Part shown: in pieces, positions 1 to 7,104 of the stretch | Numbering within the stretch: the first letter of the stretch is position 1 | How the letters are laid out: every line of letters starts with the position of its first letter | From: Bacillus zhangzhouensis | Lineage (GTDB): Bacteria; Bacillota; Bacilli; Bacillales; Bacillaceae | Direction: 5' to 3' | NCBI RefSeq assembly: GCF_000715205.1 | Contig: NZ_JOTP01000002.1 | Span: 1-64,000, forward strand | Length of the DNA stretch: 64,000 nucleotides | The notes under the pieces: generated by a model | What the model was told of the DNA's origin: nothing | What the model saw: the letters and a program-made list of their open reading frames with translations, nothing else | The model's database searches: none | Made by a program: the position numbers and the translations under genes

Positions 1-3
1 TCC

Positions 4-78
4 TTAATTTATATACATGATCGCTAAAGCGGACAGCGATCCGAACACAATATAAAAGATTAGTAGTCGCTTTGTCAT
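4..78 (-). CDS. Putative 24-residue single-pass membrane micropeptide (prophage)
   Basis: A 24-codon frame starts with ATG at 78 and stops with TAA at 4-6. An AGAAGGTG ribosome binding site lies about 6 bases upstream of the ATG. The peptide begins MTKRLL, followed by a hydrophobic run (IFYIVFGSLSALAIMYI) that could form one membrane helix, with basic residues at the N-terminus. It lies 20 bp downstream of the 71-residue gene in the same prophage transcript. Small hydrophobic proteins are common in phage early regions, but I do not recognise this one. The good ribosome binding site and spacing are the main support; expression is unproven. Confidence 0.45.
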   Translation of the reverse strand: MTKRLLIFYIVFGSLSALAIMYIN

Positions 79-97
79 TGATGCACCTTCTTTTGAT

Positions 98-313
98 TCA
101 TATGCCCGATTCCTCCAATTGAATTTTTGTATGATAAATCTTCAAATGCTCATTCATCCTTGAATGGAATTTCGGTTGTAAGTAAAAGAGTAACTTCTCT
201 TCTTGATCCGTCATTTTTAACACTGCCTTTTCGTATACAAGAAATTCGATCAGCAATATCAAGGCGTATTGATTGAACTTTATCGCCTCTGCGTACCAAT
301 CTTTCACCGTCAT
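98..313 (-). CDS. Small prophage protein of unknown function (71 aa)
   Basis: The ATG at 313 overlaps the helicase stop codon (ATGA), so translation is probably coupled to the replication genes. The product is 71 residues. Its centre is hydrophobic (ALILLIEFLVYEKAVL) and its C-terminus is charged. I see no recognised motif. Position suggests an early phage function tied to replication, but this is inferred from context only. Confidence 0.6.
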   Translation of the reverse strand: MTVKDWYAEAIKFNQYALILLIEFLVYEKAVLKMTDQEEKLLFYLQPKFHSRMNEHLKIYHTKIQLEESGI

Positions 314-1635
314 GAAGGACCATGATCCAAGTTGACAAATTTCCCAAATTCCTTGATGAAAGCCAGTGACACAGTACCGACGGGACCATTCCGCTGCTTT
401 GCTATGATAACTTCAATTATGTTTTTGTTCTCTGACTCTTTGTCGTAATAATCATCACGATAGAGGAACCCGATAACATCAGCGTCTTGCTCGATCTGCC
501 CCGACTCTCTGATATCTGACATCATAGGGCGTTTTTCCTGACGTTGCTCGACACCTCTTGAAAGTTGACTCAATGCTATGACAGCAATATCCAATTCTCT
601 TGCCATTTGCTTGAGCATACGGCTTATTTCTCCGATTTCTGCTGTTCTATTTCCTCTGTGGACTGGATTGCCAACGATCAATTGCAGATAGTCAATAATG
701 ATCATCATATCCTTGCCTTCAAATTCCCTTTTCATCTTGCGTGCCTTCGCCCAAATGTCATTGACAGTCATTCCGGGTTGATCAAATATTCGTAAAGCGG
801 CACTATCTAAGACACCGTTCACTTTGCTAAGACTGCCCCACTCATCAACGTTTAAATTACTAGCTCTAATGGATTGAGCGTTAATGTTACCTATGCTAGA
901 CTGCATTCGTTTAAGTAAAGACTTGCGACCCATTTCAAGCGAAAAGATGCCAACCGCTCCACTCTTATTTAAATTGATTGGGCTTTCCATAAAGTTTTTG
1001 GCAACATTCAAACAAAAAGCGGTTTTCCCTACAGACGGACGAGCAGCAATAATAATTAATTCTTGACGCTGAAAACCTGACGTCATTCGATCCAATTCAG
1101 TGAAGCCGCTTGGCATTCCAGTAATATCACCTTTTGGCGTTTCTAACTCTTGATAGATTTCAACAAGATCATTATTGATAGACCCGTCATCGTCCGTGCC
1201 TGTCGCATCCTCTAAACTCATGAGAGAGCTAATGCCTTCTTGAATAACTTGACTTGTGTCCTCACTTTTGGATGATTCTTTAAGGTCAGCGGCTATTTTT
1301 GCGATCTCTCGTTTTTGCCAATATTCAATGATCACATTTTCAAAGAAGGATTGTCTTGAAGTAGTGGCTGCGGTGTTCATCAGCCCGGATAAATATTCTC
1401 TGCCGCCGATACTTTTTATATTTTCACGTCCAACATGTTCAATGATAGCGACTAGGTCAATAGGTTCGCCGTTCTTATCAAGCTCTTGAAGGGTTTTGAA
1501 GATGGATTGATTTTGTTGTCGATAGAAATGCTGCGGCTTGAGTTGGGTATATTTAATTAAATCAGGATCTTGTAAGATAGCGCCTAGATATTGCTGTTCT
1601 GCTTCGTCGTTGTAATAAAAAATATTTCCTGTCAT
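310..1635 (-). CDS. Prophage replicative DNA helicase, DnaB family (SPP1 G40P-like)
   Basis: Hexameric 5'-3' replicative helicase that would unwind phage DNA at the fork. The 441-residue protein has an N-terminal DnaB domain (about 8-110), a linker, and a RecA-like ATPase core with Walker A ARPSVGKTAF at 198-207, followed by the IIIDYLQLI Walker B region and the LSQLSRGVEQR motif typical of DnaB. SPP1 G40P is almost the same length. The start overlaps the upstream loader stop (ATGA), and the next small gene overlaps its own stop in the same way. It is prophage-encoded and additional to the host DnaC. Family assignment is firm; the link to SPP1 rests on size, order and neighbours. Confidence 0.93.
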   Translation of the reverse strand: MTGNIFYYNDEAEQQYLGAILQDPDLIKYTQLKPQHFYRQQNQSIFKTLQELDKNGEPIDLVAIIEHVGRENIKSIGGREYLSGLMNTAATTSRQSFFENVIIEYWQKREIAKIAADLKESSKSEDTSQVIQEGISSLMSLEDATGTDDDGSINNDLVEIYQELETPKGDITGMPSGFTELDRMTSGFQRQELIIIAARPSVGKTAFCLNVAKNFMESPINLNKSGAVGIFSLEMGRKSLLKRMQSSIGNINAQSIRASNLNVDEWGSLSKVNGVLDSAALRIFDQPGMTVNDIWAKARKMKREFEGKDMMIIIDYLQLIVGNPVHRGNRTAEIGEISRMLKQMARELDIAVIALSQLSRGVEQRQEKRPMMSDIRESGQIEQDADVIGFLYRDDYYDKESENKNIIEVIIAKQRNGPVGTVSLAFIKEFGKFVNLDHGPS

Positions 1636-1991
1636 GATGGATCACCTATCCCAAGCACCTTTCGTATCTCCGCTTTATGCCGCTCGATCTGTTCTTGTTC
1701 TTCCTCGGTCGGTTCAGCCTTGTCCATTTCAGAAAGGTAACTATGAGTTTCCTCTACATTGGGTATAGCTGCGGACCGATCTGTTCTTGTTTCTTTCGCT
1801 TTGATTAGATCAGCAACTTTTGGCGGAAACTGATTGTATTTCACATAAACGATTAAATTCGCCTCGATCTTCTCGTAATTTTCAGGCTTTAAGATTCTTG
1901 CCCATGCGTCTAGCTTTGTTTGATCAAACTCAAAATGTTCAAAGTATGTCTTGATCAATTTAAGTAGCTCCAATGTCTCTGCTTTAGTCAT
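1632..1991 (-). CDS. Helicase loader/inhibitor, SPP1 G39P-like
   Basis: A 119-residue protein matching the family of SPP1 G39P, which binds the phage DnaB-type helicase, holds it inactive and delivers it to the initiator at the origin. The N-terminal helical part (about 1-65) carries the pattern KTYFEHFEFDQTKLDAWARI and YVKYNQFPPKVADLI. This resembles a compact helicase-binding fold that samples a protein interval before a PPKVADL turn. The C-terminus is acidic and probably disordered. It overlaps the upstream initiator by 8 bp and the helicase by 4 bp, so the three are one translational unit. Confidence 0.75.
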   Translation of the reverse strand: MTKAETLELLKLIKTYFEHFEFDQTKLDAWARILKPENYEKIEANLIVYVKYNQFPPKVADLIKAKETRTDRSAAIPNVEETHSYLSEMDKAEPTEEEQEQIERHKAEIRKVLGIGDPS

Positions 1992-2754
1992 CAGTCAAAT
2001 CAAACTCCTTTTCATTCACAGCCGATTTTCTCTTTGCTGCTTCTCTATCGCTTTTAATTTTTACGGTCAATTTATCGAATTGTTTTCTAAGGCTTGCAGG
2101 ACTCAATATATTTGATTTCCAAAAGCTATCTTTTTGCGTCCAATTAATCAAATACTTCACCTGTGCATCCGTCCGCTTATCGATCTGCCTAATCAATCTA
2201 AAATCACTCGCCCATTTTTCCAGGTTCGGTTTTTTAGCTTGCGGATTATTTTCAAGTATTTTTTGATAAAGCAAATTGGCATTCTCCATGTCACAAGGTT
2301 CGTACTTGTGACGAGAATTATTTAACTTCTTTTCATTCTTTACATTCTTTACATTCTTGTTTGTATGTTTTTGTGTTCGGTTCGTGTCTTTTTCGTGTTC
2401 GATTTGTGTCTTTTTTTCATTTTCCGAATCATGATAAACCCCATAATTGACAATGGTTATAAGCGTCTTTTTTGTGTCTTTTTTATATTCGATCATCCCG
2501 TCGCTTTTTAACAGGTCGAGAAACTGCGAAACCTTTGTATTTGACCAAGACCAATGAATACCAAGTTTGCGAATAGAAGTAACTAGCTCGCCCTTTTTCA
2601 ATTCGTGCAAGTCATTACCTGACACGAATTTATAATCTTTATGACTGGCTTTCATAAGTAAATCGAGCCAAGCTTCATATTTAGAAAACTTCCTTTTTTC
2701 TTGGTATATCCAATGATCTTGTATGCTCCGATGAAGCTTAATCCAACCAATCAT
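1984..2754 (-). CDS. Phage replication initiator, SPP1 G38P-like
   Basis: Probable origin-binding initiator. The N-terminal 110 residues look like a winged-helix domain (GWIKLHRSI, then WSWSNTKVSQFLDLLKSDGMI). An Asn/Lys/Thr-rich low-complexity linker spans about 115-150, and the C-terminal domain (about 155-250) resembles the ends of phage O/DnaD-type initiators. I chose the ATG at 2754 because TAAGGTG lies 6 bases before it; a GTG at 2763 is also in frame. The length of about 256 residues is close to SPP1 G38P. The linker is encoded by tandem DNA repeats (2331-2413) that may be the origin itself. Confidence 0.75.
   Translation of the reverse strand: MIGWIKLHRSIQDHWIYQEKRKFSKYEAWLDLLMKASHKDYKFVSGNDLHELKKGELVTSIRKLGIHWSWSNTKVSQFLDLLKSDGMIEYKKDTKKTLITIVNYGVYHDSENEKKTQIEHEKDTNRTQKHTNKNVKNVKNEKKLNNSRHKYEPCDMENANLLYQKILENNPQAKKPNLEKWASDFRLIRQIDKRTDAQVKYLINWTQKDSFWKSNILSPASLRKQFDKLTVKIKSDREAAKRKSAVNEKEFDLTDD
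2331..2413. other. Candidate phage replication origin: tandem repeats inside the initiator gene
   Basis: Two 22-bp repeats lie side by side at 2370-2391 and 2392-2413 and differ at only three positions; each contains a GTGTTCG and a GTGTCTTT block. Next to them TACATTCTT occurs twice at a 9-bp period (2341-2349, 2350-2358), preceded by a near copy. The strand is strongly purine/pyrimidine biased. Many phages, including SPP1 (oriL in gene 38), place the origin inside the initiator gene. Origin function is inferred. Confidence 0.45.
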
Positions 2755-2764
2755 CACAATCACC

Positions 2765-3175
2765 TTACTTTAGAAAATTTACGTTCTTGCTGTATGCCGC
2801 TTCATCCATCAAGTAGCGGAAACCTGCTACAAATCCAGTTACAAAAGCATCTTCAATCTCAAAATTTGCCTTCGCTGCGTGTGCTGAATCAAGGTCTTGC
2901 AATAGCTTCGCAAGATCATTTGAATTAGATAAAAACCCTTCTAGCTTCTCGTATAATTCGTTTACGGTATGTTGTGTTTCTAAAGACGAGTCAGACCACT
3001 CGATTTCTGTTGTAAGCGCCCCTTGAGGACCATAAAGGATTTTGGCAGCAACAAATTTTAAGACTGATACCATGCCCGCATCATACATATGAGCCTCTTT
3101 TTCATCTTGACGACCGATATGCTCTAGCTTCGCTCTTGCTTTAAAAACTTTTGAAGGTGTCCCCATTAATTTCAT
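2765..3175 (-). CDS. Prophage protein, possibly DUF6809-like (136 aa)
   Basis: A 136-residue protein, mostly helical. The segment from about 48 to 130 (LYGPQ, then a paired-helix stretch NELYEKLEGFLSNSNDL, then EDAFVTGFVAGFRYLMDE) resembles small phage proteins of the DUF6809 type, which have no known function. That match is from memory of the pattern and is tentative. It ends 10 bp before the initiator gene, so it is probably cotranscribed with it. A cluster of hairpins lies upstream. Confidence 0.7.
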   Translation of the reverse strand: MKLMGTPSKVFKARAKLEHIGRQDEKEAHMYDAGMVSVLKFVAAKILYGPQGALTTEIEWSDSSLETQHTVNELYEKLEGFLSNSNDLAKLLQDLDSAHAAKANFEIEDAFVTGFVAGFRYLMDEAAYSKNVNFLK

Positions 3176-3246
3176 TTTAAAAATCCCCTTTTTATCTCAA
3201 ATTTGATTATTGTATTTTTTTGTTAATCATGTTAAAGTCGATTCAA

Positions 3247-3365
3247 TATCGGGAAGTGTAGGAGCTTCCCGATACCCTTCCTTACTTGCATGACCCTATA
3301 ATGATGACAAGTAAGAAAATGGGCTGATTCTGATAACTTTGACCTATCTCTAGATCAGAATCAGC
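3247..3365. repeat. Cluster of three hairpins in a prophage intergenic gap
   Basis: The 193-bp gap holds three perfect stems in a row. They are a 10-bp stem at 3247-3256/3265-3274, an 8-bp stem at 3281-3288/3308-3315, and a 12-bp stem at 3323-3334/3354-3365. The last is followed by TTTTT on the plus strand and looks like an intrinsic terminator there. A TATAAT lies at 3297-3302 (plus) without a clear -35. They could be a terminator for the 255-residue gene, a leader structure, or a short plus-strand RNA. Confidence 0.5.
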
Positions 3366-3368
3366 TTT

Positions 3369-4136
3369 TTAATTTGTTCTACTCGACTTAACTTGATCTA
3401 ACTTATATTTGTCATATCTTTGAACCGCTGCCTCAACATTAGTGTGTGAAAGGATTGTAAAAAACACGTCATTGTTTTCATCTTCTAACACCCAATCATG
3501 AACAAAGTGACAAAACGTATTAAAATCGACTTTTGCCGGAATAGAATCAATGTGACTTTTCACTTCTTCCGCTCTTTCTTTACTGTGATCAATTGACAGC
3601 AATGACAAGAAGTCGTTTTTAGTCATTGTGAAGAAGCACATTTCTATAAGATAAGCAATGTCCGAAACCCGTTGAGGTCTCAAGAAAATGAGGTATGTCA
3701 CTTGGTGCATCAACTCAAAGACTTTTCTAACTTTTTTCTTTTCGTTATTCTTTCTATACGCTTCCTCTAATTTTTCAAGCAAAGAATGAATTTTCCATAA
3801 ACGATTTCGATAATACCTAATGACTGCATCCTGCTGATCCAGTTCTCTTTGAATACGTTTAGCCCAAATCAAAGCATTGAATTTGCTGTATTTCTCCACT
3901 GGAAGAATATCATCCCACTCAAACACATCTAGTAACTTTGGACCCAATAATTCAACGGCTTCTTCCTTTGGCACTCCTGCCATAATCTCTTTCAAGTTAG
4001 CCTGCATGATCTTTTTCACACCGTGCGAATACATGCTTTCATACTGTTTGATAGCAGCGGTTAAGAGCGGTTCAATTTCCTTTACCTCTGTGTAAACTTT
4101 CTTTAGTCTCTTATTCCATGTCGTGATAGTTGTCAT
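3369..4136 (-). CDS. Prophage protein of unknown function (255 aa)
   Basis: A 255-residue, highly charged and mostly helical protein with many Lys/Glu pairs; the middle (about 105-175) may form coiled coil. There is no signal peptide or membrane segment and I recognise no catalytic motif. A strong AGGAGG lies before the ATG at 4136. It sits between the divergent 119-residue gene and the hairpin cluster, in the early lytic direction. I could not place it in a family. Confidence 0.65.
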   Translation of the reverse strand: MTTITTWNKRLKKVYTEVKEIEPLLTAAIKQYESMYSHGVKKIMQANLKEIMAGVPKEEAVELLGPKLLDVFEWDDILPVEKYSKFNALIWAKRIQRELDQQDAVIRYYRNRLWKIHSLLEKLEEAYRKNNEKKKVRKVFELMHQVTYLIFLRPQRVSDIAYLIEMCFFTMTKNDFLSLLSIDHSKERAEEVKSHIDSIPAKVDFNTFCHFVHDWVLEDENNDVFFTILSHTNVEAAVQRYDKYKLDQVKSSRTN

Positions 4137-4209
4137 TTGTTTTTTCCTCCTGTTTTAACCGCCCCAAAATTGGGTTGGTTTGATTAGAAAATATTTCAAT
4201 TCTATCTTT

Positions 4210-4262
4210 TTGCTAATCTCTTACACTGGTATAATGTTCCTATCTGTTTAGATAGGGGGTGA
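4210..4262 (+). promoter_or_regulatory. Extended -10 promoter and strong RBS of the opposing 119-aa gene
   Basis: TGGTATAAT (extended -10, TATAAT at 4230-4235) is followed after 20 bases by AGGGGGTGA and the ATG at 4268. A -35 is weak: TTTTTG at 4207-4212 with a 17-bp spacer. The element drives transcription against the surrounding minus-strand early genes. Confidence 0.6.
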
Positions 4263-4267
4263 ATTAA

Positions 4268-4627
4268 ATGGTTGATACACAAAAACTTAAAACGATAAGC
4301 TATTTCGTTGTATCGGGGTGGCACAAGATTGAACGGTGCTATGAATTGATTGAAGAAGAGAAACACACAATAGCTGTTGCTTACCTAAATCAATCAAGCG
4401 CCCTAATTCAAAATGCTTATAGTGTATATAAACAAAACTTTGAAGATGGTGAATCGCAAGAGTTTGAAAGTTTCTATGCTCAATTTGACATTTTTAACGA
4501 TGAAGTTTTAGATTCTGTTGCAACTGATCATGGCGATCATTACATCTCAATTTATTTTGAAGAAGTAAAAGAGAGATATGAAAATCTGCCTACAGTCTTT
4601 AAGACGATTTCTGATTCGAATTCTTAA
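4268..4627 (+). CDS. Prophage protein of unknown function on the opposite strand (119 aa)
   Basis: The ATG at 4268 follows a strong AGGGGGTGA site and an extended -10 promoter, so the gene is well supported although it faces its neighbours. The product is acidic, 119 residues, and predicted all-helical (repeated Glu/Tyr/Phe, e.g. KIERCYELIEEEK and YISIYFEEVKERYENL). It has no Cys/His metal site and no membrane segment. Its 3' end overlaps the 62-residue minus-strand gene tail to tail by 29 bp. A constitutive promoter in the lysogenic direction suggests expression in the prophage state, for example as a host-modifying or exclusion protein. That role is a guess. Confidence 0.65.
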   Translation: MVDTQKLKTISYFVVSGWHKIERCYELIEEEKHTIAVAYLNQSSALIQNAYSVYKQNFEDGESQEFESFYAQFDIFNDEVLDSVATDHGDHYISIYFEEVKERYENLPTVFKTISDSNS

Positions 4628-4787
4628 TTAGATATTTTAAGTGTTCAATAGCAACTGACATTTCGGTTATTTTTTGTTCGAGTTTGATGATTTTTTTCGA
4701 CTGCCATAAAATTTCTTTTTTTAATAAATCATTCTGATTTTCAACCTCTGTTGCCGCAGGGGTTGTTTTATTATGCTTATCGCTCAT
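4599..4787 (-). CDS. Small coiled-coil prophage protein (62 aa)
   Basis: A 62-residue protein whose residues 18-56 have heptad-like Leu/Ile spacing (NDLLKKEILWQSKKIIKLEQ), predicting a coiled coil. Its ATG overlaps the preceding gene's stop by 4 bp (ATGA), so translation is coupled. It overlaps the end of the opposing 119-residue gene. Function unknown. Confidence 0.55.
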   Translation of the reverse strand: MSDKHNKTTPAATEVENQNDLLKKEILWQSKKIIKLEQKITEMSVAIEHLKYLIKNSNQKSS

Positions 4788-5134
4788 GCCGTTACCTCCT
4801 GTGTTTCGATATTTCCCAATGAAATTGCTGGTTCTATCGGAATATACGCCCCTTCGCCTTGAGCTTTCAATTTTGCCTTGACGTCTAGTATTTCTTCTAC
4901 TGACGCTTCTCTCAACCGCAAGACACAGGGAACGCCGTTCACATTGAAGCTACTAATAGCGGCGCCACGCTCATGATGAACCTGTTCCACAACTTCAAAG
5001 ATAGTACCGTTGTTGTTGCTTTCCGATTTATAGCATAGGACGAAACCTTTTAATCTAATAACAGATTGAATGTTTCGGATAAAGCTCTCACGGTCTACTG
5101 GATCGGGACAAATGTTTTCTATCAACAATTCCAT
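4784..5134 (-). CDS. Prophage protein of unknown function (116 aa)
   Basis: A 116-residue protein with a compact alpha/beta look: residues 1-35 helical, then short strands (GFVLCYKSE, GTIFEVVEQVH, VPCVLRLREAS) and a C-terminal extended part. It is the first gene after the palindrome-rich gap and is coupled to the 62-residue gene. No motif is recognised. Confidence 0.6.
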   Translation of the reverse strand: MELLIENICPDPVDRESFIRNIQSVIRLKGFVLCYKSESNNNGTIFEVVEQVHHERGAAISSFNVNGVPCVLRLREASVEEILDVKAKLKAQGEGAYIPIEPAISLGNIETQEVTA

Positions 5135-5196
5135 TTGATTTACCTTCTTTCCGTTTGTTTTGACTTCACAACTTTGAGGAGTGAGTCTTGCATCGT

Positions 5197-5517
5197 TTAA
5201 AACTACGGTGTGTCATTTGAGATGACATCAGCTCATAGCTTCTTCATAATTTGACGGCTCAAATTTGAGCTGTGAGATTTAATCAACATTTGACGGCGCA
5301 AAATTGCGCTGTGAGGGTGTCACAAATGGTACTTCAAAAGTCGGAAAATGCGACCTTTGAGGGTGTCGGTTAAAACTACTCCCTATGTTCAACATAGTCC
5401 GTCATCTGCGGTAAATGAATACACTCATTTGAAATGAGAGTAATACGAGTACCATTTTGGTACTTGAGCCGGGCTCAAATTTGAGCGGGGCGAAAATGCA
5501 CAAAGCTCAATTTTGAG
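5197..5517. repeat. Array of short AT-centred palindromes between prophage genes
   Basis: The 391-bp gap has no convincing gene but holds at least eight small inverted repeats: 5211-5227 (TGTCAT arms), 5257-5270 (GCTCAAATTTGAGC), 5296-5309 (GCGCAAAATTGCGC), 5340-5354 (GTCG arms), 5383-5397 (CTATGTT arms), 5424-5438 (CTCATTT arms), 5448-5464 (AGTACCA arms), 5473-5486 (GCTCAAATTTGAGC again) and 5506-5517. Flanking words recur too: TTAAAACTAC at 5197 and 5370, GAGGGTGTC at 5313 and 5359, and ATTTGACGG before two of the palindromes with TGTGAG after them. Confidence 0.75.
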
Positions 5518-5525
5518 TAATGCGA

Positions 5526-6176
5526 TTAAATCAACGGTCTCCACGTGCCAATCCATGAAATAGCTTCCTCGAAGTCTAGCTTTCTTAAATCCTTGTATGT
5601 CGGTACTGCAAAAGCGTCCCTAAAATTGCGGTGAATGCTCGAAAACATACGACGTTTGCCTTCTGCATCTTCTCCATATCGCTCTACAAGCTCATACACA
5701 CGTTTGTTAATTCGCTTTTGAATGACCGTTTGTTGATACGCATTGATACCTAGATTGTTTTCTAGCTTGCCGATCCGTTGATCTGCTTCGTTCTGTTTTT
5801 GCTCAAGACAAATCATTTGTTGAAGCTGAGGACTAAGATTGGAAAAGTTTTGTAGGTTCTGTTCCATCTGATTGAATTGGGTAACGTAAGCAGCGGTGAA
5901 CAATACACCCTTCTCGCCAGTCATTTTGTTGGCGACCATTTCACAACCTTGTTTAGTTAGAAGGTAATGAGGTCTTACTTCGCCTTTGTTATCCTCATAA
6001 GTTGAAGAAACGAAGAAATCTAACGAACGCAATTTTGCGTCGGTTAAAATCGTGTCAATATAACCTTTAATTGTTCTAATTAAATCCGAGTGACGCTTTC
6101 CAGTCATTTCAGCTACTTCCCGACTATCGACTAGATATTGTCCATTCTGCTCAATTACTTGTAAATTGTTATTCAT
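5526..6176 (-). CDS. Phage regulatory protein, Rha family with ORF6C-like C-terminus
   Basis: Rha/antirepressor-type phage regulator of 216 residues. The N-terminal Rha domain covers about 5-95 (VDSREVAEMTGKRHSDLIRTI, then FFVSSTYEDNKGEVRPHYLLTKQGCEMVANKM). The linker around 110-140 is Gln/Asn-rich and coiled. The C-terminal part (about 145-215, YQQTVIQKRINKRVYELVERYG) matches the ORF6C domain often joined to antirepressors. The start at 6176 follows AGGAGGAACAAC; upstream codons in frame are not translated. Family members control the lytic/lysogenic choice or act on host factors. The palindrome array lies directly downstream. Confidence 0.85.
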   Translation of the reverse strand: MNNNLQVIEQNGQYLVDSREVAEMTGKRHSDLIRTIKGYIDTILTDAKLRSLDFFVSSTYEDNKGEVRPHYLLTKQGCEMVANKMTGEKGVLFTAAYVTQFNQMEQNLQNFSNLSPQLQQMICLEQKQNEADQRIGKLENNLGINAYQQTVIQKRINKRVYELVERYGEDAEGKRRMFSSIHRNFRDAFAVPTYKDLRKLDFEEAISWIGTWRPLI

Positions 6177-6328
6177 GTTGTTCCTCCTATTGAAATAATG
6201 TCTTAATTCATTTGATTCAAAACTTACCCGTACATAAGAAAGAGTGACCAATCAACAAAACGAGTTGCAGCGAATTTGAAAACTCTTTAATTTGCGACTT
6301 TCCCCGTTTTTGGGGAACACTCCAAACT

Positions 6329-6598
6329 CTATCCCCTGGATTGTTCTTTCAACCAAGTTATTAAAAACTGTTCACATTCTTTTGCAGGAAAAAGCCATTT
6401 TGTGCCGACTCGATATTTTGGAAATCTCGGATCATAAAAAAATGTTTCTTTTATGAAGTTGAGACTCATATTTGTTTGCTTACACAATTCTTTTGTGTCC
6501 CAAAATGTAACCCTGTGTTCAATCGCTTCAAGTCGTTTTGAAAGCTCTTTTGAAACCTGTTCTTCTAAGAGGTTTTGATCAATTTCAAAAGTGATCAT
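6329..6598 (-). CDS. Small phage DNA-binding protein, DUF771-like
   Basis: An 89-residue protein starting at the ATG at 6598, which overlaps the stop of the Cro-like gene (TAATG). The pattern TFWDTKELCKQTNMSLNFI, YDPRFPKYRVGTKWLFP, ECEQFLITWL resembles DUF771 and excisionase-like winged-helix proteins of Bacillus phages: a helix-turn-helix followed by a wing containing a conserved Trp and Pro. It might be an excisionase or an early regulator. A longer frame from 6640 would run into the upstream gene and is less likely. Confidence 0.7.
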   Translation of the reverse strand: MITFEIDQNLLEEQVSKELSKRLEAIEHRVTFWDTKELCKQTNMSLNFIKETFFYDPRFPKYRVGTKWLFPAKECEQFLITWLKEQSRG

Positions 6599-6801
6599 TA
6601 ATCCCATCCACCCCTCTCGGATATCCCTAATATTTTGCAAATGTGTTTAGCGTGTTCTTGTGCTTTTCTTCCCGTTTTTTTACCGTTGATGATGTCGCTG
6701 ATATAAGGGGCAGACACACCCAACATTTCTGCTAACTGCTTTTGCGTCATACCTTGCACATACATTTCTGACTTAACTCTAGCGGCTGTGAGAAATTGCA
6801 T
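6598..6801 (-). CDS. Cro-like helix-turn-helix regulator
   Basis: A 67-residue Xre/Cro-type DNA-binding protein. Residues 18-45 (MTQKQLAEMLGVSAPYISDIINGKK) form a textbook helix-turn-helix. It is divergent from the lysogenic repressor gene, the usual position of Cro, so it probably turns off the lysogeny promoter once induced. GGAAGGAGG lies upstream of the ATG at 6801. It would bind the operators in the 6802-7104 gap. Confidence 0.82.
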   Translation of the reverse strand: MQFLTAARVKSEMYVQGMTQKQLAEMLGVSAPYISDIINGKKTGRKAQEHAKHICKILGISERGGWD

Positions 6802-6834
6802 TTAAAGTCTTGCCTCCTTCCAAAAAATATAAAA

Positions 6835-7031
6835 AGCTAATTAATTAGCTAAATTCCATTGACCTTTTTATGCGTATAGTTTAATATATACCCATAGCTA
6901 AATAAGACTTTAAAAAGCCTGTAATTGTACATTTCATTGCTCCCCAGCGTCTAAAATGTATTATTCGTAGGTCGTATTTTTTATTGTCTTTTAGCTAACT
7001 AATTAGCTTATGTCACCAATATTAAACTATA
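6835..7031. promoter_or_regulatory. Divergent operator region of the prophage genetic switch
   Basis: The AT-rich gap between the two regulators carries two operator families. The first is a perfect 16-bp palindrome AGCTAATTAATTAGCT at 6835-6850, with a one-mismatch copy at 6993-7008. The second is the 13-bp word TATAGTTTAATAT at 6875-6887, repeated in inverted orientation at 7019-7031. The nested, near-symmetric layout suggests binding by repressor and Cro at both promoters. I do not assign individual sites to proteins. Confidence 0.7.
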
Positions 7032-7104
7032 AGCATAATTTAATCAAGTGTTTTTTTATGCTTAAAATTTAATTTTGTTTGACTAGCTCATAAGGATGGT
7101 TGAT

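Noticed and set aside
5197-5517. Palindrome array as a CRISPR array
   Set aside because: The palindromes differ in sequence, have no constant repeat length or spacer length, and no cas genes are nearby.
6299-6316. TTCCCC...GGGGAA hairpin between the DUF771-like and rha genes as a terminator
   Set aside because: The stem is only 6 bp and no T-tract follows on the minus strand; it may be a weak structure but not a supported terminator.
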